Shown: positions 9,801-22,790 of the stretch, piece after piece
How positions within the stretch are numbered: position 1 is the stretch's first letter
How the letters are laid out: each line of letters starts with the position of its first letter
Origin: Colias croceus
Taxonomy: Eukaryota; Arthropoda; Insecta; Lepidoptera; Pieridae
Assembly (NCBI RefSeq): GCF_905220415.1
Contig: NC_059552.1
Span: 4,293,001-4,357,000, forward strand
Length of the DNA: 64,000 nt
Direction of reading: 5' to 3'
Translations under genes and position numbers: made by a program
Notes under the pieces: model-generated
Databases searched by the model: none
What the model saw: the letters and a program-made list of their open reading frames with translations, nothing else
Told to the model about the DNA's origin: nothing

Positions 9801-12435
9801 TGTATTTGTATTGCAAAGCTAACTAGCAAATATTGTAACAACTTGTTTTGCTTTATGATCTATGAATTATTCATAACATCCTTTGTTGGTTTGAATTTAT
9901 GTTTCTATGAAAGTAATAGGGGTTGGTTGTTTCGTCTGGCGGATTATTGGTGGACCACTCTGTTAAAATCTTACAATCTTACGAATTCTTTTCTATCGGG
10001 GTAGGTGGCTCTATTACCGTTTAAACAATATTTACTTACTTATTTTTCATCCCACAATAGTTTGGCAGTAATAAGATCGTATTCTGTGTGTAACAATTAA
10101 CAATATAATCAATCTATCCAAATTATCCATTTATATTGTGGCATAATTATGATTGAATATCGTTTGTAGACACATATTAAAAGTTCACCAAGCGATTTAA
10201 AATACATTAGTACACTCCTAAAAACCTCCCGAACAAAGTTGTCAAATGCCTGTCATAGCTGTGCACAGAAAGCAGTTCAATTGCAACACTCCCAGACCAA
10301 CTCCCTGGTTCCCGGGCAACCCATTTATTCGGAATCGCGCCAAAACGTTTGTCCATTTATGACTAGAACATGCTAGAACTTTCCATGTTTACGTGCGCTC
10401 ACTGCTCGCTGTTTTTAATCTAATTTCAGGAACTGTTAAGTGGAAAATTGATTAAATTTTTAGTATTTAGCTATAAATTCCTTTGTCAGTAGAAATTATG
10501 AAAACTTGCTTTTATATTAATTGTATATTACCTATATAAACATAATATAAAATAAGGGTGATTAAAACAAGCTTCCGCGATTACAAATTACACTTACCTT
10601 GAAAATATTAAAACTGAATTAGAAACAAGCTACACTTATAAAATACATTTTATTAAGTTTAGGCTACATTTTCACCTCAAAATACTCATATAAAATCTGT
10701 GTATAAAATATTCACTTTGTGTTCTTGTTATTTTCTATTAATTACGTTGTGTTTTCTTTGTCCCTTTACTAATTGATTTTTTCTAACAGGACCTAACCTT
10801 TGTGACGATCTGAATTGTACTCTATTTTTATCCCGAAAAAGCTTAGGTACCTTTTAGGCCTGTAATATCGAATAATAATAGAAGCAGGTTAATTACGTAT
10901 TTGACTCAATAATAGATAGGACACAATAGGCTAGGAATACTAAGGTATAAAGTAACATCAAATACATTTATTTAATACAAATACACATGATAATATTGTA
11001 CCCACATACATATAAGTAGGTAATAACTCTTAATATCCAGTAACAAATGTCTCCCATATTTTCTTACTACTAGCTCAAAGTTGCCTATCTAAAACCTTTA
11101 CCTACTTAGAACTTGAGCGTTAAACTGCAATAAATTAGACTCGGAGACAATGGGACCAATACTTAGCATACAATAAATCTCCTTTCTAAATGCTGGCCAA
11201 CTAAGAGTCGGCATGATTTGTGTTCGTAAAGGTTATGTCTAGACTACGCTAGTCGTAATTTTAAAATATTCATACGTCTGAGTAATTGGAGCGATGGATA
11301 AAAAAGCTTTTTGTTAATGCTGCGAAGAGCTCACAAACAAGTTTCATGTACGGCAAATTACAAAAACTCATTACTACCGAAATGTATTCCAGTTTATCAC
11401 TCTCTTTCGTAAAATAAATAAAATAAACTACAACAGTTTTCATCCTTTCATATATTGAACACGTATCTACAAAATAAATGTGTCGGAACTCTATTTTTGC
11501 AAATGAATATACACAAAAACCGAGCACTTAGTCCTTAAATATTTGACGTGTCAAAAATGTGACACCTAAATAACCCGCAACTGAAAATTACATATCACGG
11601 TATATTTGAGCGGATTGTAGCCGCGCTTGTGACGGGTTGAACGCCGCAAATTGAATTGTAGGGGGTCAATGTGACCACCCCCTGCTGCCGACAGTTGCCC
11701 GTTCTCATTTCTCACTAATTTGTACCGAATTATGTTGGATACTCGAAATTGTAATCTATTGGATAACAATGTCAAAGATTTAAAGTGATTCGTATAATAG
11801 GTATGCGTTTCATGCATATGCCAGTAAATTTGGTACAATTAGTTTCGTATTATTCAGGATTGTCGGTATAATGGATAGCCATTTACATTATCAAAATATC
11901 ACTGTATCAAAGACATGAATAGATGTTAATTTATCCAACTGTGATGTTATAAATTGGTGTATTCGTAGTATGTTGGGGTATTTGTGGCCTAATCACAAAA
12001 TGAATACATAAATGTTTGTTATATCTTCGGTATAAAGCTTCCTAAATATTAAATAAGCCAGGGCTACTGTTAAGTTATTTTTATATAAAAAAATGTGCTT
12101 CTTAAAATTAATTTATCTTTATAAAATAAGCGATGTCGATATTCTCTTCAAGCAAAATTAGAATTTTTCTCGTCATAACATGTTTTATTTCAACTATTAC
12201 TCAGTAAACAAATAATATTTCCCTATTAGGCAATATAACTTGTATTTCATGTAATAACAATGTACGTTTCAGAGACAAGATGTCTCTGGCTATATATCGA
12301 TAAGTTTAATATCAATTACATAATATTGTTGTTTGAACATAATACACGCATCGAGATAATTTATTGTTGTTTAATTCTAACAGAGACGGATTACGCGCGC
12401 GAAGGTAACATTATTATTTTATTGATGATAATTTT
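9801..12435. other. Mostly AT-rich; two GC-richer patches
   Basis: No gene or repeat is recognised. Patches at about 10210-10430 and 11560-11760 are less AT-rich than the rest and could be regulatory, by composition only. Confidence 0.4.
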
Positions 12436-12634
12436 ATGTACAATAATATTGTGAACCTAAAGTTTGTTTATTTGAATGTCCTAATCTCAGGTTCTACCGG
12501 TCCGATTTGAAAAGTTCATTCGGTGTTAGATAGTCCATTTATCGAGGATGGCTAGACTATATTATAATATAATATCATCACTCTAAAACCAACAAGAGCG
12601 GAGCAATGCGAGTATAACCCCGGGTTACAGCTAG
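12436..12634 (+). mobile_element. Degraded Helitron
   Basis: It ends GGTTACAGCTAG before T (12635), after the family's GAGCGGAGCAATGCG segment. The 5' part is eroded. Its body (AATCTCAGG... GTCCGATTTGAAAA) matches the fragments at 39848 and 59833. Confidence 0.65.
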
Positions 12635-12968
12635 TTTATGATATGAACAAATTTAGTATATTGTTATTGGATATTTTAAGAAGCATTACATACATCTTTA
12701 ATATAATTTTAACTAGAATTTGTCTTAAAATGTATTCCAGTATTCACGTATTCATTGGATTTCTAATTATAGCATTCGGAAATTCAACCTGAGAGTTATG
12801 TGATCGCATTTCATAGAACGAGTGGACGAACGCCGGGGGCTGGTATCACTAATCTTGCTTTCTCTTGTAAAATTCAATTTGAAGCCGAAACTCCAAGATA
12901 TTATTACATTGTTACATCTTAGGAATCACGTGATTTAACTTACAATCACATCTTTGGAATAAGTACAA

Positions 12969-13250
12969 TTTTTAGGGTTCCGTATCCACAGAGTAAAACG
13001 GGTCTCTACCATCTCTACTACTGACATTTCGCTGTCTATCTGTCTGTACGTCCATCTATCAGGCAGGATGTCTCTGGGATCGTAATAGATAAGTAAAGTA
13101 GATAGACAGTTTAAATGTTCAGAGATGATGTATTTATGTTTACCTTATAACAACTAATAAGAGGTTTGCCAAGGTCCTAAATCGGATGGGTGAACCTTTT
13201 TTACAGTTACTTTATATGCGACTTTCTTCGACATTCTACGGAATCATTTT
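12969..13250 (+). repeat. Dispersed 'AGGGTTCCGTA' repeat
   Basis: It opens TTTTTAGGGTTCCGTATCC, then CTGTCTATCTGTCTGTACGTCC, a dispersed insect repeat that I recognise by this head. A minus-strand relative sits at 62060-62142. Family class is unknown and the right boundary approximate. Confidence 0.5.
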
Positions 13251-14639
13251 TTACTTTTAACTAATACGCTATGGCCTTGATACATTGTGATCATAAGTAC
13301 AAACAGAGTCAGATTAGATGTCCTAAATGAAGCTAAAAAGAATAATCTTATAGTAAATAATTATTCAGCCTTCATTATACGACGAATAATGGATGAGCTC
13401 CCTTTGTTTTACTTCGAGAAAAAGGAACGGAATATTAATGGGAAATACACTAGAGACCTATATATTTCTTTGGTTTATATTCGATATTGCTTATATAGCG
13501 GCTTATAATACAAATAAAACGCAAATTACAATCAACTGACCTACAAGCGAGGTTACTAGATTCTAGATTAGATGTCTCAATAATAGTCGGTTTAGACTAT
13601 TTTACTGTTTCAGCTTCTAGGAAACTTCTGTTGAGTCTATTCCAAGAAGATCTCTGCATCTTCTCAAGTCCTCAGTCATTAAAAAGTGTATATAAAAGGG
13701 AGTCGTACTAATTAAAACTATATTTATTTTAAATATTACAAAGCATGCGAATTAATGTACTAACAACACTTTCACAGCATGACTCTATACAAGACTAACT
13801 TCAAATTACTACGGATTAATCACAATAATTGCAACAACGATTGCATAATCCGGTCCCTACATCAGTACATAGCCAAAAATTGTCTTCCCATTAATAATTA
13901 CCTAGTAAATTATGCATCCGCTCATCAATACGAGGAGTTGATTAATTACGAGCATCGGGCCGCATCGGTCGTGTCTGATTGCAGCAAACATTTGTCACTA
14001 ATGGATGAAACGCTTTCCTAATACTACGTTGATATGACATTGTCCTATCATCTGTTATCTCATTGGGAGGGAATATTTTAAACGGTTAAAGTATGGAGGT
14101 TAGGTATTTCTTCCATACTGTATGTAAATACTCCACAATGTATGTATATTGTACATGGTCGTTATAATTTTGTCTATTTCTATCGGGATGGGATTATTAA
14201 GCCTGTTTTACATTACAAATATTTTTACTATACATTTCGCTTACATCCCTTGATTTTATTATAATTTTTATCGTAAACCCAATTCAAAAATAATATTTAC
14301 AAAATAAATAAATAAACATTTATTTTATACATCGACAAAAATTTCGACATCACAGACGTGCGCAAAAAAAGGAACACGTAAATATACTCAATGTATGTTT
14401 GAAATGATTTTAAATTTTTGATTTGATTTAATTTTTGATTGAGATTTTGTAAATAAGTATGTATTTTCATACATTTTTGTTTTTGGGTGGGATCGTCATC
14501 AATATTCATCCATTTATAATCATAAAATGAAATATTTATTCGCCTCAAATATTGGTAGAGGCGTACCAAAATAATATTAAAATATAAAATTATATTAATC
14601 GACTATCTTATAATCCTTGGGATCGCTCAGGGCTAATAA
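13251..14639. other. No gene; possible regulatory patch at 13780-14030
   Basis: Most is plain AT-rich DNA. Positions 13780-14030 hold an 80-codon ORF without recognisable motifs. They also hold several homeodomain/POU-like sites (TTAATAATTACC, TTGATTAATTACG), so regulatory DNA is as likely as a coding fragment. Confidence 0.3.
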
Positions 14640-14740
14640 AAAATAAAAAATGCCTCCGTTAAATGTCTCAAGACGGCTAATCACCTACTTAAAGAGAGAA
14701 ACAGAGGTGAAACTATACTTTTCCCTCACTTCTAAGAAGA
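14640..14740 (-). repeat. Fragment of a dispersed repeat (family seen at 20318)
   Basis: The reverse complement shares AAGTAGGTGAT(C/T)AGCC and the flanking order (TCTGTTTC before, GAGACATTT after) with 20318-20460. It is diverged and truncated. Confidence 0.45.
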
Positions 14741-15033
14741 ATTACGGCAATCTGATTAATTATTACTTCTTGGATATACAATGTTGGAGAGCATTTGAAT
14801 AAAACTGTGATTCTATTTTGGTGCTCGTAAAACTGATTGAAAAATGTCTTGACTTGCACCTTGGAACTTTTAACCACCGTTACAAGCTTGCAAAATTATT
14901 TCAATTTATTATGTTAATTTTCTTCAGATTCAGAAGTTGGAATTTTGCGTTTTCCTGTTGATTATTGTTAAGATTTGAGTGGTTTAAATTTGAATATGAT
15001 ATTTATTATTAATCAGGTACTTGCGTGTGTGTG

Positions 15034-15158
15034 TCAGAAGTGAAACCTCTTTGGTAATTTTCAAAGATATCAAAATTGTCGCCTCATCCATGACGTGACG
15101 GTATTGCCATGACACGACCTTGAAATTTTACTATCAACGCGCCTAAAGAAGTTTCACT
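15034..15158 (+). mobile_element. Small MITE with AGTGAAACYTCTTT termini, copy 1
   Basis: Ends AAGTGAAACCTCTTT (15039-15053) and AAAGAAGTTTCACT (15145-15158) are inverted repeats. The middle contains TCCATGACGTGACGG and CAACGCGCCTAAAG, shared with the copies at 31441 and 39955. It has no coding capacity. Confidence 0.65.
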
Positions 15159-16547
15159 AAAAAACTCACTCGAGTAATAAAATTCAAGGGCCGCTAAATT
15201 GTGGTAAAAGTTAAAAACAGTATTTTTATGAAGTCTAACCCCAATAACTAACAGCGACTTTAGCGCTATACGTGTTAATCTAACGTTACATTTCTTAATT
15301 CAATTACATACCTACTTAAATTCTCACTACGCTTCGTGGACTCTTAATGTGCTAAAACTTTTAACTAATTGAATTTCAGTTAAAATACTCTGTAAAATTC
15401 TGCTCAAGCCTTTGCGAAACGTTATTATGTAAATACTTGTAAATATATTCATTCGTATATATCTTAGAATTAATTTTAAATAGATAAATTCATGTCTGAT
15501 TTGTTTATGCAGATAAATATTTGAAATATACTGAATTATTTAATAAAAAAGTAAGAAATTTGTTACAGACATTAATTAATAGTGCAAATCGATATATTCA
15601 TATTGAATTAAATAATTTTAAAATAGATTACTTTGGATATTTTTACATGGAGAAATATTTTCGTTTACAAATAACGCTTCTGCGTAGCAATTTATTCCTG
15701 TCCCAAGTGTAAACGCATGTTTTTTCACCTTTACCTCGTTTGGAATAATCATATTTTACACGAGATTCATACTTTATAATGTATTATTTTCATATTCCTA
15801 ATATTTCACTTGATATCTAAATAACTTCATATTCATAATAAAGAAAGGTTGTAAAAGGGCAAATTTATAACTTAAAATTGATCTCTATCAGACAAGTATA
15901 AATCGAAGAGATTAAAGAAACAGTGTGATAGAATTATATTAATGTTACACTAGTGACTAGAAAGTATAGTACATTAATTATATTTTATGGTATTTCTTTG
16001 TATACCTACACCATTATTTAACAATAACACCAACAGCACATTTCTTAAATAAACTTCTGTTATATTGAAACCTATATTTTTGGTTTTGGGTAATTGTAAA
16101 TTGATATTTTTGACATTTTATTGTTTAATTTAATGTTAATGTGTTAAGAATGTTTTAAATAAATATTGATGAACATAATCAAAATATGTATTAGTTGCCT
16201 ATTAATATTTTTAAGAGCTCGTCAGTCAACAAAAACGAGACAGATCTTTCAAATTGATCTTCCACCACTATAAATCAAATTTTTATTTCTACAAGCGTAC
16301 ATAAACTTTATAAAACACGTACTGAATTAAAAATAGGTGTAGGGTAAGTGAACTTATTGCTAACTACTTGGCGCGAACACGCACCGCTCTGGGGAAATGT
16401 GAAGTGTACACGACTTTAGATAAAAATACACCGATATCGTTACTAGAAAACATATTTCTTTGCCAGCAGTTAAAATGTGTGTAGAAATTAATAAAAAAAA
16501 TATTAACAATAGAGTGAAAGGAGTTTTTATTCAATCACATTGTATTA
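15159..16547. other. AT-rich stretch without recognised features
   Basis: Only short ORFs without motifs. No repeat is recognised. Confidence 0.5.
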
Positions 16548-16725
16548 TCTTTAATATATATAAATCTCGTGTCACAATGTTTGTCCTCAATGGACTCCTA
16601 AACCACTTAACCGATTATAATAAAATTCGCACACTATGTGCAGTTCGATCCAACTTGAGAGATAGGATAGTTTAAATCTCAAATCGTTTTAGAGAAAGCG
16701 GGCGAAGCCGCGGGCGGTAAGCTAG
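16548..16725 (+). mobile_element. Non-autonomous Helitron, subfamily with TCTCGTGTCACAATG
   Basis: A|TCTTTAATATA at the 5' end; GGGCGAAGCCGCGGGCGG hairpin and CTAG|T at the 3' end. It is nearly identical in its first 110 bases to 29665-29873. It carries an internal deletion relative to that copy, from about 16670. Confidence 0.85.
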
Positions 16726-16807
16726 TGTATTATAGATATCAAATACATTATTAAAAACTCGTAGGTATAATATGTGTACCAAAGGATATTTAAGCTATAT
16801 TATATTA

Positions 16808-17132
16808 CTATGCTTCGCCCGTGGTACCTACAATCTACATGTTTACGTTTTTTTTTTCATAATAACCACCCTCGTACTTCAAGGAATAGATTCCGCAGCG
16901 CACGCGATGACATAATTTTTATTAAGGATTTTTTTACACCTTGGGTTTACATTATTGCATTTATGGTAAGGATCTCTAATTTTTTTGAACATGCAATATA
17001 GCCTATGTTGCTCAGTGAAGATGCAGCTTTCTAATGGTGAAAGAATTTTTGAAATCGGTTCAGTAGTTTATGCGAATACCATACATACATACATACAAAC
17101 CTTTCCTCTTTAAAATATTAGTATAGTATAGA
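16808..17132 (-). mobile_element. Helitron relative, minus strand
   Basis: On the minus strand it begins A|TCTATACTATACTAATATT and runs to a GGGCGAAGCATAG-like end, slightly eroded. It shares GTGGTAC...ATGTTTACG and a segment encoding the usual ATCGGTTCAG with 35469-35610. Confidence 0.6.
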
Positions 17133-17419
17133 TCTAGAGTCTAGACTACATACTACGGTACGTCCATATTCATGTAGTATTCATATTAGGCAAGTACCGA
17201 ATGTAGTACTGAATTAGATATATCAAAGCTTTAATATAATACCTGGATACCGTATCGAAGTTTATCAATAATATATGTATTATGCCGTAGGACAGTACTA
17301 AATGTTATATCTATATAACATAGGATTTTCTCTGTTAGTTTCACTTGTATACACGGGAAAGCTTAACAGATTGTAGGATTCTGATTTGTAATCTTTGATT
17401 TGATCTTTCGAGTAACAAC

Positions 17420-17466
17420 TTGAAAAAAAATACTGTCTATCCGAACAAAGCCGAGGCGAGGGGCTA
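17420..17466 (+). mobile_element. Helitron 3' terminus (fragment)
   Basis: GAACAAAGCCGAGGCGAGGGG followed by CTAG (17463-17466) and T fits a worn 3' end. The 5' end cannot be placed. Confidence 0.35.
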
Positions 17467-18962
17467 GTTTGGAATAAACTAAAATATTTCGATCTTTAAT
17501 GTAGCTACGGTGTATTATGTTTAAATACAAAAGAAAATGCCGAAGGGATGTCATAGTCGAGTGATGAAGCATTTTGGAGGAAGAATTTTTATGAAAAGAA
17601 TCCTGGCAAAGATGTGGGCGGCGGTTGAGACGAATGTCAAGAAAATCATTTGTTTATTATTATATTTTTATTATGCTTACAAATCAAAGACATGTTGACA
17701 TGACAAGTTTTATTAAACTATTGGTAAACTTTATTTGTTTGCCTAAATAAAAATAGTAAAGTAATGTTGAATGAAATATTGAATTTATCGTAGTTTTTAG
17801 CCGTTGTTGTAATTTGAAATGTTACAAATACAAAATATTTAAGAATATTTCTGTATGATGTTTATAAAATATAATATTTTTTTAACTACTTGACTCTTTC
17901 TGAGGAACAAACTACAAAGACTGATAAAATTATTTCAGCGGAACAAACTACAAAGACTGATAAAAAGGTAATAACAATTTTGAAAGGCGAAAATAGCATC
18001 CTGTTCAGGTTATTTAGGTCTTGAGACTAAGCCCTACAAGTTACAGTACCTAAGAGTTCTTTGTAATAAATTATTTTTTCAAATTACTTCTTCCTAAATT
18101 GTTTGTAGAAAATGCTAATTAAAACCCACTTAAGACTCCATAAAAAGCTTTTAGTTAATCTCTAACGTTTTTATCTCTAAAGATTTTTGTATCTTTAGAT
18201 TAATAATTAATTTAGTATTTTAACGAAAACAAAAATGGTGTAGCAAATATCAACAATTCAATATACATAAATTAGCGAATGATAAATTTGATATTTTTGG
18301 AAAGGAAGAAGTTAAAATCAACAATATATTTCTGGAACTGAAACATGATCCTAATTTAAGCATAGTTTGTTCAATACATATATTCAAATATTTTTTTTAT
18401 ATCCTAGATCTAGAACTGGATGTAAAACAACAAATTCATATTATCAAGCTTTCTTCAGTCATACCACATATTATAAATAGATAATAGATATATAATATTA
18501 TAATCAGCACACATTTTTCCCTGTACGAATATTATTGAGACCCTCTACGGATACACTTCTTAATTCACAACGCCTAGTGTAGATTTGCAGATGTTATGTC
18601 ATTGAACTTTTGATTCTTGGAAGTGCCGGTTGGTATCACCGACTTGAAGTATTTACATTAACCATTATATTATTGTGCTGATAGATCGAGCAATCAATTT
18701 ATTTTGGTCTTTAACTGACTTTTTTGATTAAATTTCTAAGTCTTAACCAGAGAGCCATATAGATGTAATATATTATCAATGTAATAAATTACATAGATTT
18801 CGTTCTATCTGTTCTTTGGAAGACGCATCACCTGTTGAATAAACATCCATCACGTTGTGCTCTTATTTAGAGTTTTTTACAAATGTTTTTCCTTCCTTTG
18901 TACCTAACATTAGGATTGGACACGAAAATAGTAAATTTTTTATAAATTAAGATAATTCGACT
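17467..18962. other. AT-rich stretch; one small tandem duplication
   Basis: No gene or transposon is recognised apart from the direct duplication at 17904-17965. Confidence 0.5.
17904..17965 (+). repeat. 26-bp direct duplication
   Basis: GGAACAAACTACAAAGACTG plus GATAAAA context occurs at 17904-17929 and again, identical, at 17940-17965. The period is 36 bp. Confidence 0.9.
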
Positions 18963-19075
18963 GACCGGTTGGACCCTGCCTACTAAGGTCGTGGGTTCGA
19001 TTCCCACCCAGGGCAAATATTTGTGTGATGAATGTTTGCTCTGTGTCTGGGTGTTAATTCTCTATATATCTTGTG
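18963..19075 (+). repeat. 5'-truncated tRNA-derived SINE
   Basis: B-box GGTTCGATTCC (18994-19004) sits in GTGGGTTCGATTCCCACCCA, a T-arm-like stem. TTGTGTGATGAA and CTGGGTGTTAAT of a common lepidopteran SINE follow. The A-box part is missing. Confidence 0.7.
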
Positions 19076-19085
19076 ATATATATCT

Positions 19086-19751
19086 TGTGATGTGCGGAAG
19101 GTATTTGTCTCACAAAAAAAATGTATCAGAGCTCTGTGCGGTTTGAACCAAAGAGACAGTTGTAGACCTCTGTTTAGTAAATTACGGATCCTTACTTTAA
19201 CTTGCATGTACATAAGAGAAGTATGTTTATTTGTAAAATATCACCCGGAATACTTTAAGAAGAAAGGAGAAGTAAATTCGCATATGTTGAAAAGATACCA
19301 AAACAAATTACATTTCCCAACGTGTAGAATCAACAAAGCTAAAAACAGTGTAACATTTATGGCTATTAAAATATATAATAAAATACCGGACAATTTCAAG
19401 GAACTACCAGTAAATCTTTTCAAAAATAAACTGACGAACTGGTTAATGGTAAAACAATTTTATGACATTGAAGAATTTATGACTTTGAAGTAGTGTAAAC
19501 TGAATTGTGTGTGATAAGTGAAGTGTGTAGTGATATAATCGTGTAAATCGTAGTGCGTTCGCGTAATTGTGAAAATTGAATTGTGTGTACATTTAAATAA
19601 TTAAACTAATCAACTTTCTTTTTTAATATTTGCACACCCAATAAATGGGTAGAATGTATTAGCCACATAATATTGTAATGAAAACATCTATAATTTGTAA
19701 CTACATTCTTGCAAATAAATATAATTTGAATTTGAAATTTGAATTTGAATA
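19086..19751 (+). mobile_element. 5'-truncated CR1/Jockey-type LINE
   Basis: The insertion keeps only the C-terminal coding part and 3' UTR of a non-LTR retrotransposon. It ends in AATTTGA-type tail repeats (19722-19751). Its 5' edge abuts the SINE through two copies of TATATATCTTGTGA. The clade is judged from the protein and is not certain. Confidence 0.7.
19092..19493 (+). pseudogene. C-terminal domain of LINE ORF2 (fragment)
   Basis: The open frame is about 133 codons and enters at the truncation point. The first residue of the listed ORF is a GTG inside the frame, not a start. It encodes the basic region downstream of reverse transcriptase in CR1/Jockey LINEs. The characteristic order is visible: a QRDSCRPLF block near residue 20, YIREVCLFVK near 40, an N..H block near 60, MAIKIYNKIPDN near 90, and FYDIEEFM at the end. 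There is no reverse transcriptase, so the copy is inert. The frame has no internal stop, suggesting a fairly young insertion. Confidence 0.75.
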
Positions 19752-20317
19752 TATAAGTAGTTATTTAAAATGATATTTGTATGTTTATCAGCCATTTGGT
19801 TTCCAGATTACAAGCGAAAGCTTGGTATGGGATCAGATCATGCCGTGTATGAAAAATGCCCTGAAATATTTATATTTATTTATGTATATTTATAAATATT
19901 GTCAATTATACAATGATAATTTAAATATACATGTTGCTATTAAAATAAATAAATTAGTATTGGATTGTGTAATGATTTTCATAATTAACTGACTTGATAA
20001 CGATCCAAACAGACTTATAATTCGATGAAATACATACTAAATTATATTATTATTTATAAAATATATTATGAAATCCAAATTGTTCGCTTGAGTAATGAGA
20101 TTATGGGAGCGTAATTAATGTTTCGACAGGGGTGTGAACTAAACAAAAACACATATTTTATGTATGTATAAATGATTTAGGAAGCAAGCCCACATTTGAT
20201 TTCAAATAACTACAGGGTTTTATATAAATCATATTTCTATTCATATGTGTTCTATTATGAGTATAGAATAATTTTCTCGATGATTAGCGTTCTGCATCGT
20301 GCTACAGCAAAAAGTGA
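19752..20317. other. AT-rich stretch without recognised features
   Basis: Nothing recognisable apart from short AT-rich ORFs. Confidence 0.5.
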
Positions 20318-20460
20318 AGTCCCGTGTCCCCTAGTGGGGTAAGGGGCAGATGCATTGTACATCTGTTTCACTGATCGAATTTCTTTAGGGACAAGTAGGT
20401 GATCAGCCTTCTGTGTCCTGCCAGACCGAGACATTTTAAGGAATAAGAAATAAAATCTTC
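20318..20460 (+). repeat. Dispersed repeat (GTGTCCCCTAGTGGGG family)
   Basis: GTCCCGTGTCCCCTAGTGGGG, ATCTGTTTCACTGATCG and AAGTAGGTGATCAGCCTTC are hallmarks of a dispersed lepidopteran repeat that I recognise but cannot classify. A diverged reverse copy lies at 14640-14740. Confidence 0.5.
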
Positions 20461-22712
20461 AGGACCAAGAGGATAGGTATTTTGAGGTTATTATTCCTAC
20501 TTTTTATGTATTGTTATGAACTGCAGCATTTTTGTAATAGAAAACATTACAAAGACATAAAAAAATTACAAACGCGACATATTTTGAGTTCACGAGTTCA
20601 TTTCCTATATTGGGAGCAGGTCTGTAGTAGTAAGATATCAGTTCTTCTAACGCCCCAACCAGTAATTACGTCTAAAGTAGGCCCATGGTTATGTATATAA
20701 GGCTACACGGATCCCTTGCCAACCCTCGTTACATCGATGTATCGCTCATTTGCCATCTCACTTAATCAGAACCGTGACCTGATTCCACAGCCTAGATTTA
20801 TACCAATTTTCAGTTTTAATAGTGTTGACTCGCTGCGAAGTAGAAATAAGCGTTTCTGAGTAATTGTTAGGAATTCATTGCATTCGGGAGACTTCGCGGA
20901 ACGAATCGCAAAAAGTGTTGCGTTTCCTTCAGAGAAATGGACGTTGAATAAATTTAACAAGCGAAATATTAACATTATGAAAAATGTAGTTTTAATTCTG
21001 CTTACACGTTTGTACTTTCTTGTTTTAGAGATAACTTTTACAATTTTAATTAAACCTTGTTTAATACTTTTTGAGTACATGATATAGAATATAGATAATG
21101 TTATTTTGTCGAGAATTTCTATGCACTGAATTCGTTAGAACGCTGGACACTTCGCTGTAATGCTCACAGGGATTTTTTATATGTCACATTTCGTTGTAGT
21201 ACCTCGAGCCGATGTTCTGTTACAAGTAAATAGGTACTATCTATACCAGCTATATCTGTAAATACTGTCTATCCGCATCCTAACATGTTATCGAACGATC
21301 ATCACATACATCAGTAATATTCAATCAATCAATTATATGTTTTCCTAAATATAATTTATCAGTACGAGTGTTCCGTATACGCAAACTTTTCACTCGAGGG
21401 AGTTAACTCCTCATCAACCTTCAAATACAATTAGTGTAATTATCGCTACATCAGCGGAATCTGTTGAAGTGTTATTAGAAATGTGTTTACTTGTTACTAA
21501 AACATTTTCAAGGTTAATTACACACAGTTATTTAACTGAACAATTTCGTCTTAATTTCCGCGTCTATCAATGAAATACCATAAATATTAGGTACTATTAC
21601 TATTAATTATTTATATGTAGTTGCAATTTTTCTTGCTTATTACTACTTGTATAACTCTTATAATAATTATGTGTAAATACTTAACTGGTTGGACGTTATT
21701 AACCATAGGCTGGATGGTCAGGACTATTCTAGGCATTGTTTAGATCTTATATCAAAACTCGTTGTATATTTATTAAGTGTTGACAGGTTAAACACCTTCG
21801 CAAAAATAATACAAGAGTCATTCATGTTCATAACTTCTTTATATTTTTATTTAGCTATTTCTTCATCGAATAGAACAGAAAACATTGTCAAATGTGTTCA
21901 TAACATACAAAGGGGCATTTTAGAAGCTTAATTGACACAGAAAGTTGAGTGCTTCTCAAAACATTAAAGTAACAACTTCGTCTTATAAAAGCGCTGTAAT
22001 GAAAGAACAAATTTAAAAACATTTTAAGCGGTGCTTTTAAAAGTCCTACCGTCGCTTTAATGAGCTCTTGTGTTCCTTGTTATGCTATATCAAAACGATT
22101 TCAATCGATTTCCATGAAACTAACCTTTTTGCATTGCATACATATATGGAGACGACACTGCCTACATCATATAATATGCACCGCTCTACATACGCCATAT
22201 GGCTTATCTGCACGCTCATTTTTTATTTGTTTTAAAGTGAAACGCATCAAATATGCCTTCGGGTGTGTTACGATATTGCACAAATAAGTAATACAAATAA
22301 TACGGAAAAGTGCAAACGAATAACTTTCATCGGTAAGTACCTAACTAGATAATAATTTTTAAAACTTAGAGCAAAAAAAGGGCGCACAGATTTTGTTCGT
22401 GGCGTCTTCTCCATACGTAGTAATATTATCTCAATGCTTTTTTCTACAATTATTTTAATTAAGAGCAGCCAAATCGACCTGAAATGTGGCCATTAAATTG
22501 ACAAAGTTGGAGTATTTAGAATAACGTAGGTAACGAATTTCCGCACGATTTAATTGTAAAAGGTTTTAGTTAGCGGACTTCCCACCGACGAGGTAAAAAA
22601 GTAATTAGATTTTGTGAACTTCTTTACACTTAATTCTATCGTAAAAGTTTGGTGAGTAATGTGAGGCTTTACGTTGTAATAATATTTTATTGAATCGGTT
22701 GCTAGGGATCAC
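20461..22712. other. No recognised features
   Basis: ORFs up to about 100 codons occur on both strands (20766-21080 minus; 21689-21931 plus). They show no motif, codon or splice-site pattern that would mark a gene. Confidence 0.45.
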
Positions 22713-22790
22713 TTTTTTAACCGACTTCAAAAAAGAAGGAGGTTATTAATTCGGCTGGTATATTTTTTATGTTTGTATAGTAGGTATATC
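22713..22790 (-). repeat. Truncated copy of the AACCGACTTCAAA repeat
   Basis: It starts TTTTTTAACCGACTTCAAAA, then GGAGGTTATTAATTCGG. This matches the reverse complement of the right end of 28357-28605. Only about 80 bases remain. Confidence 0.65.

Noticed and set aside
9511..9826. 101-codon minus and 79-codon plus ORFs
   Set aside because: They reflect the GC-richer patch. No protein-like pattern, and both strands are open.
20766..21087. Overlapping ORFs on both strands (104 and 69 codons)
   Set aside because: Open on opposite strands at once without motifs, so composition explains them.
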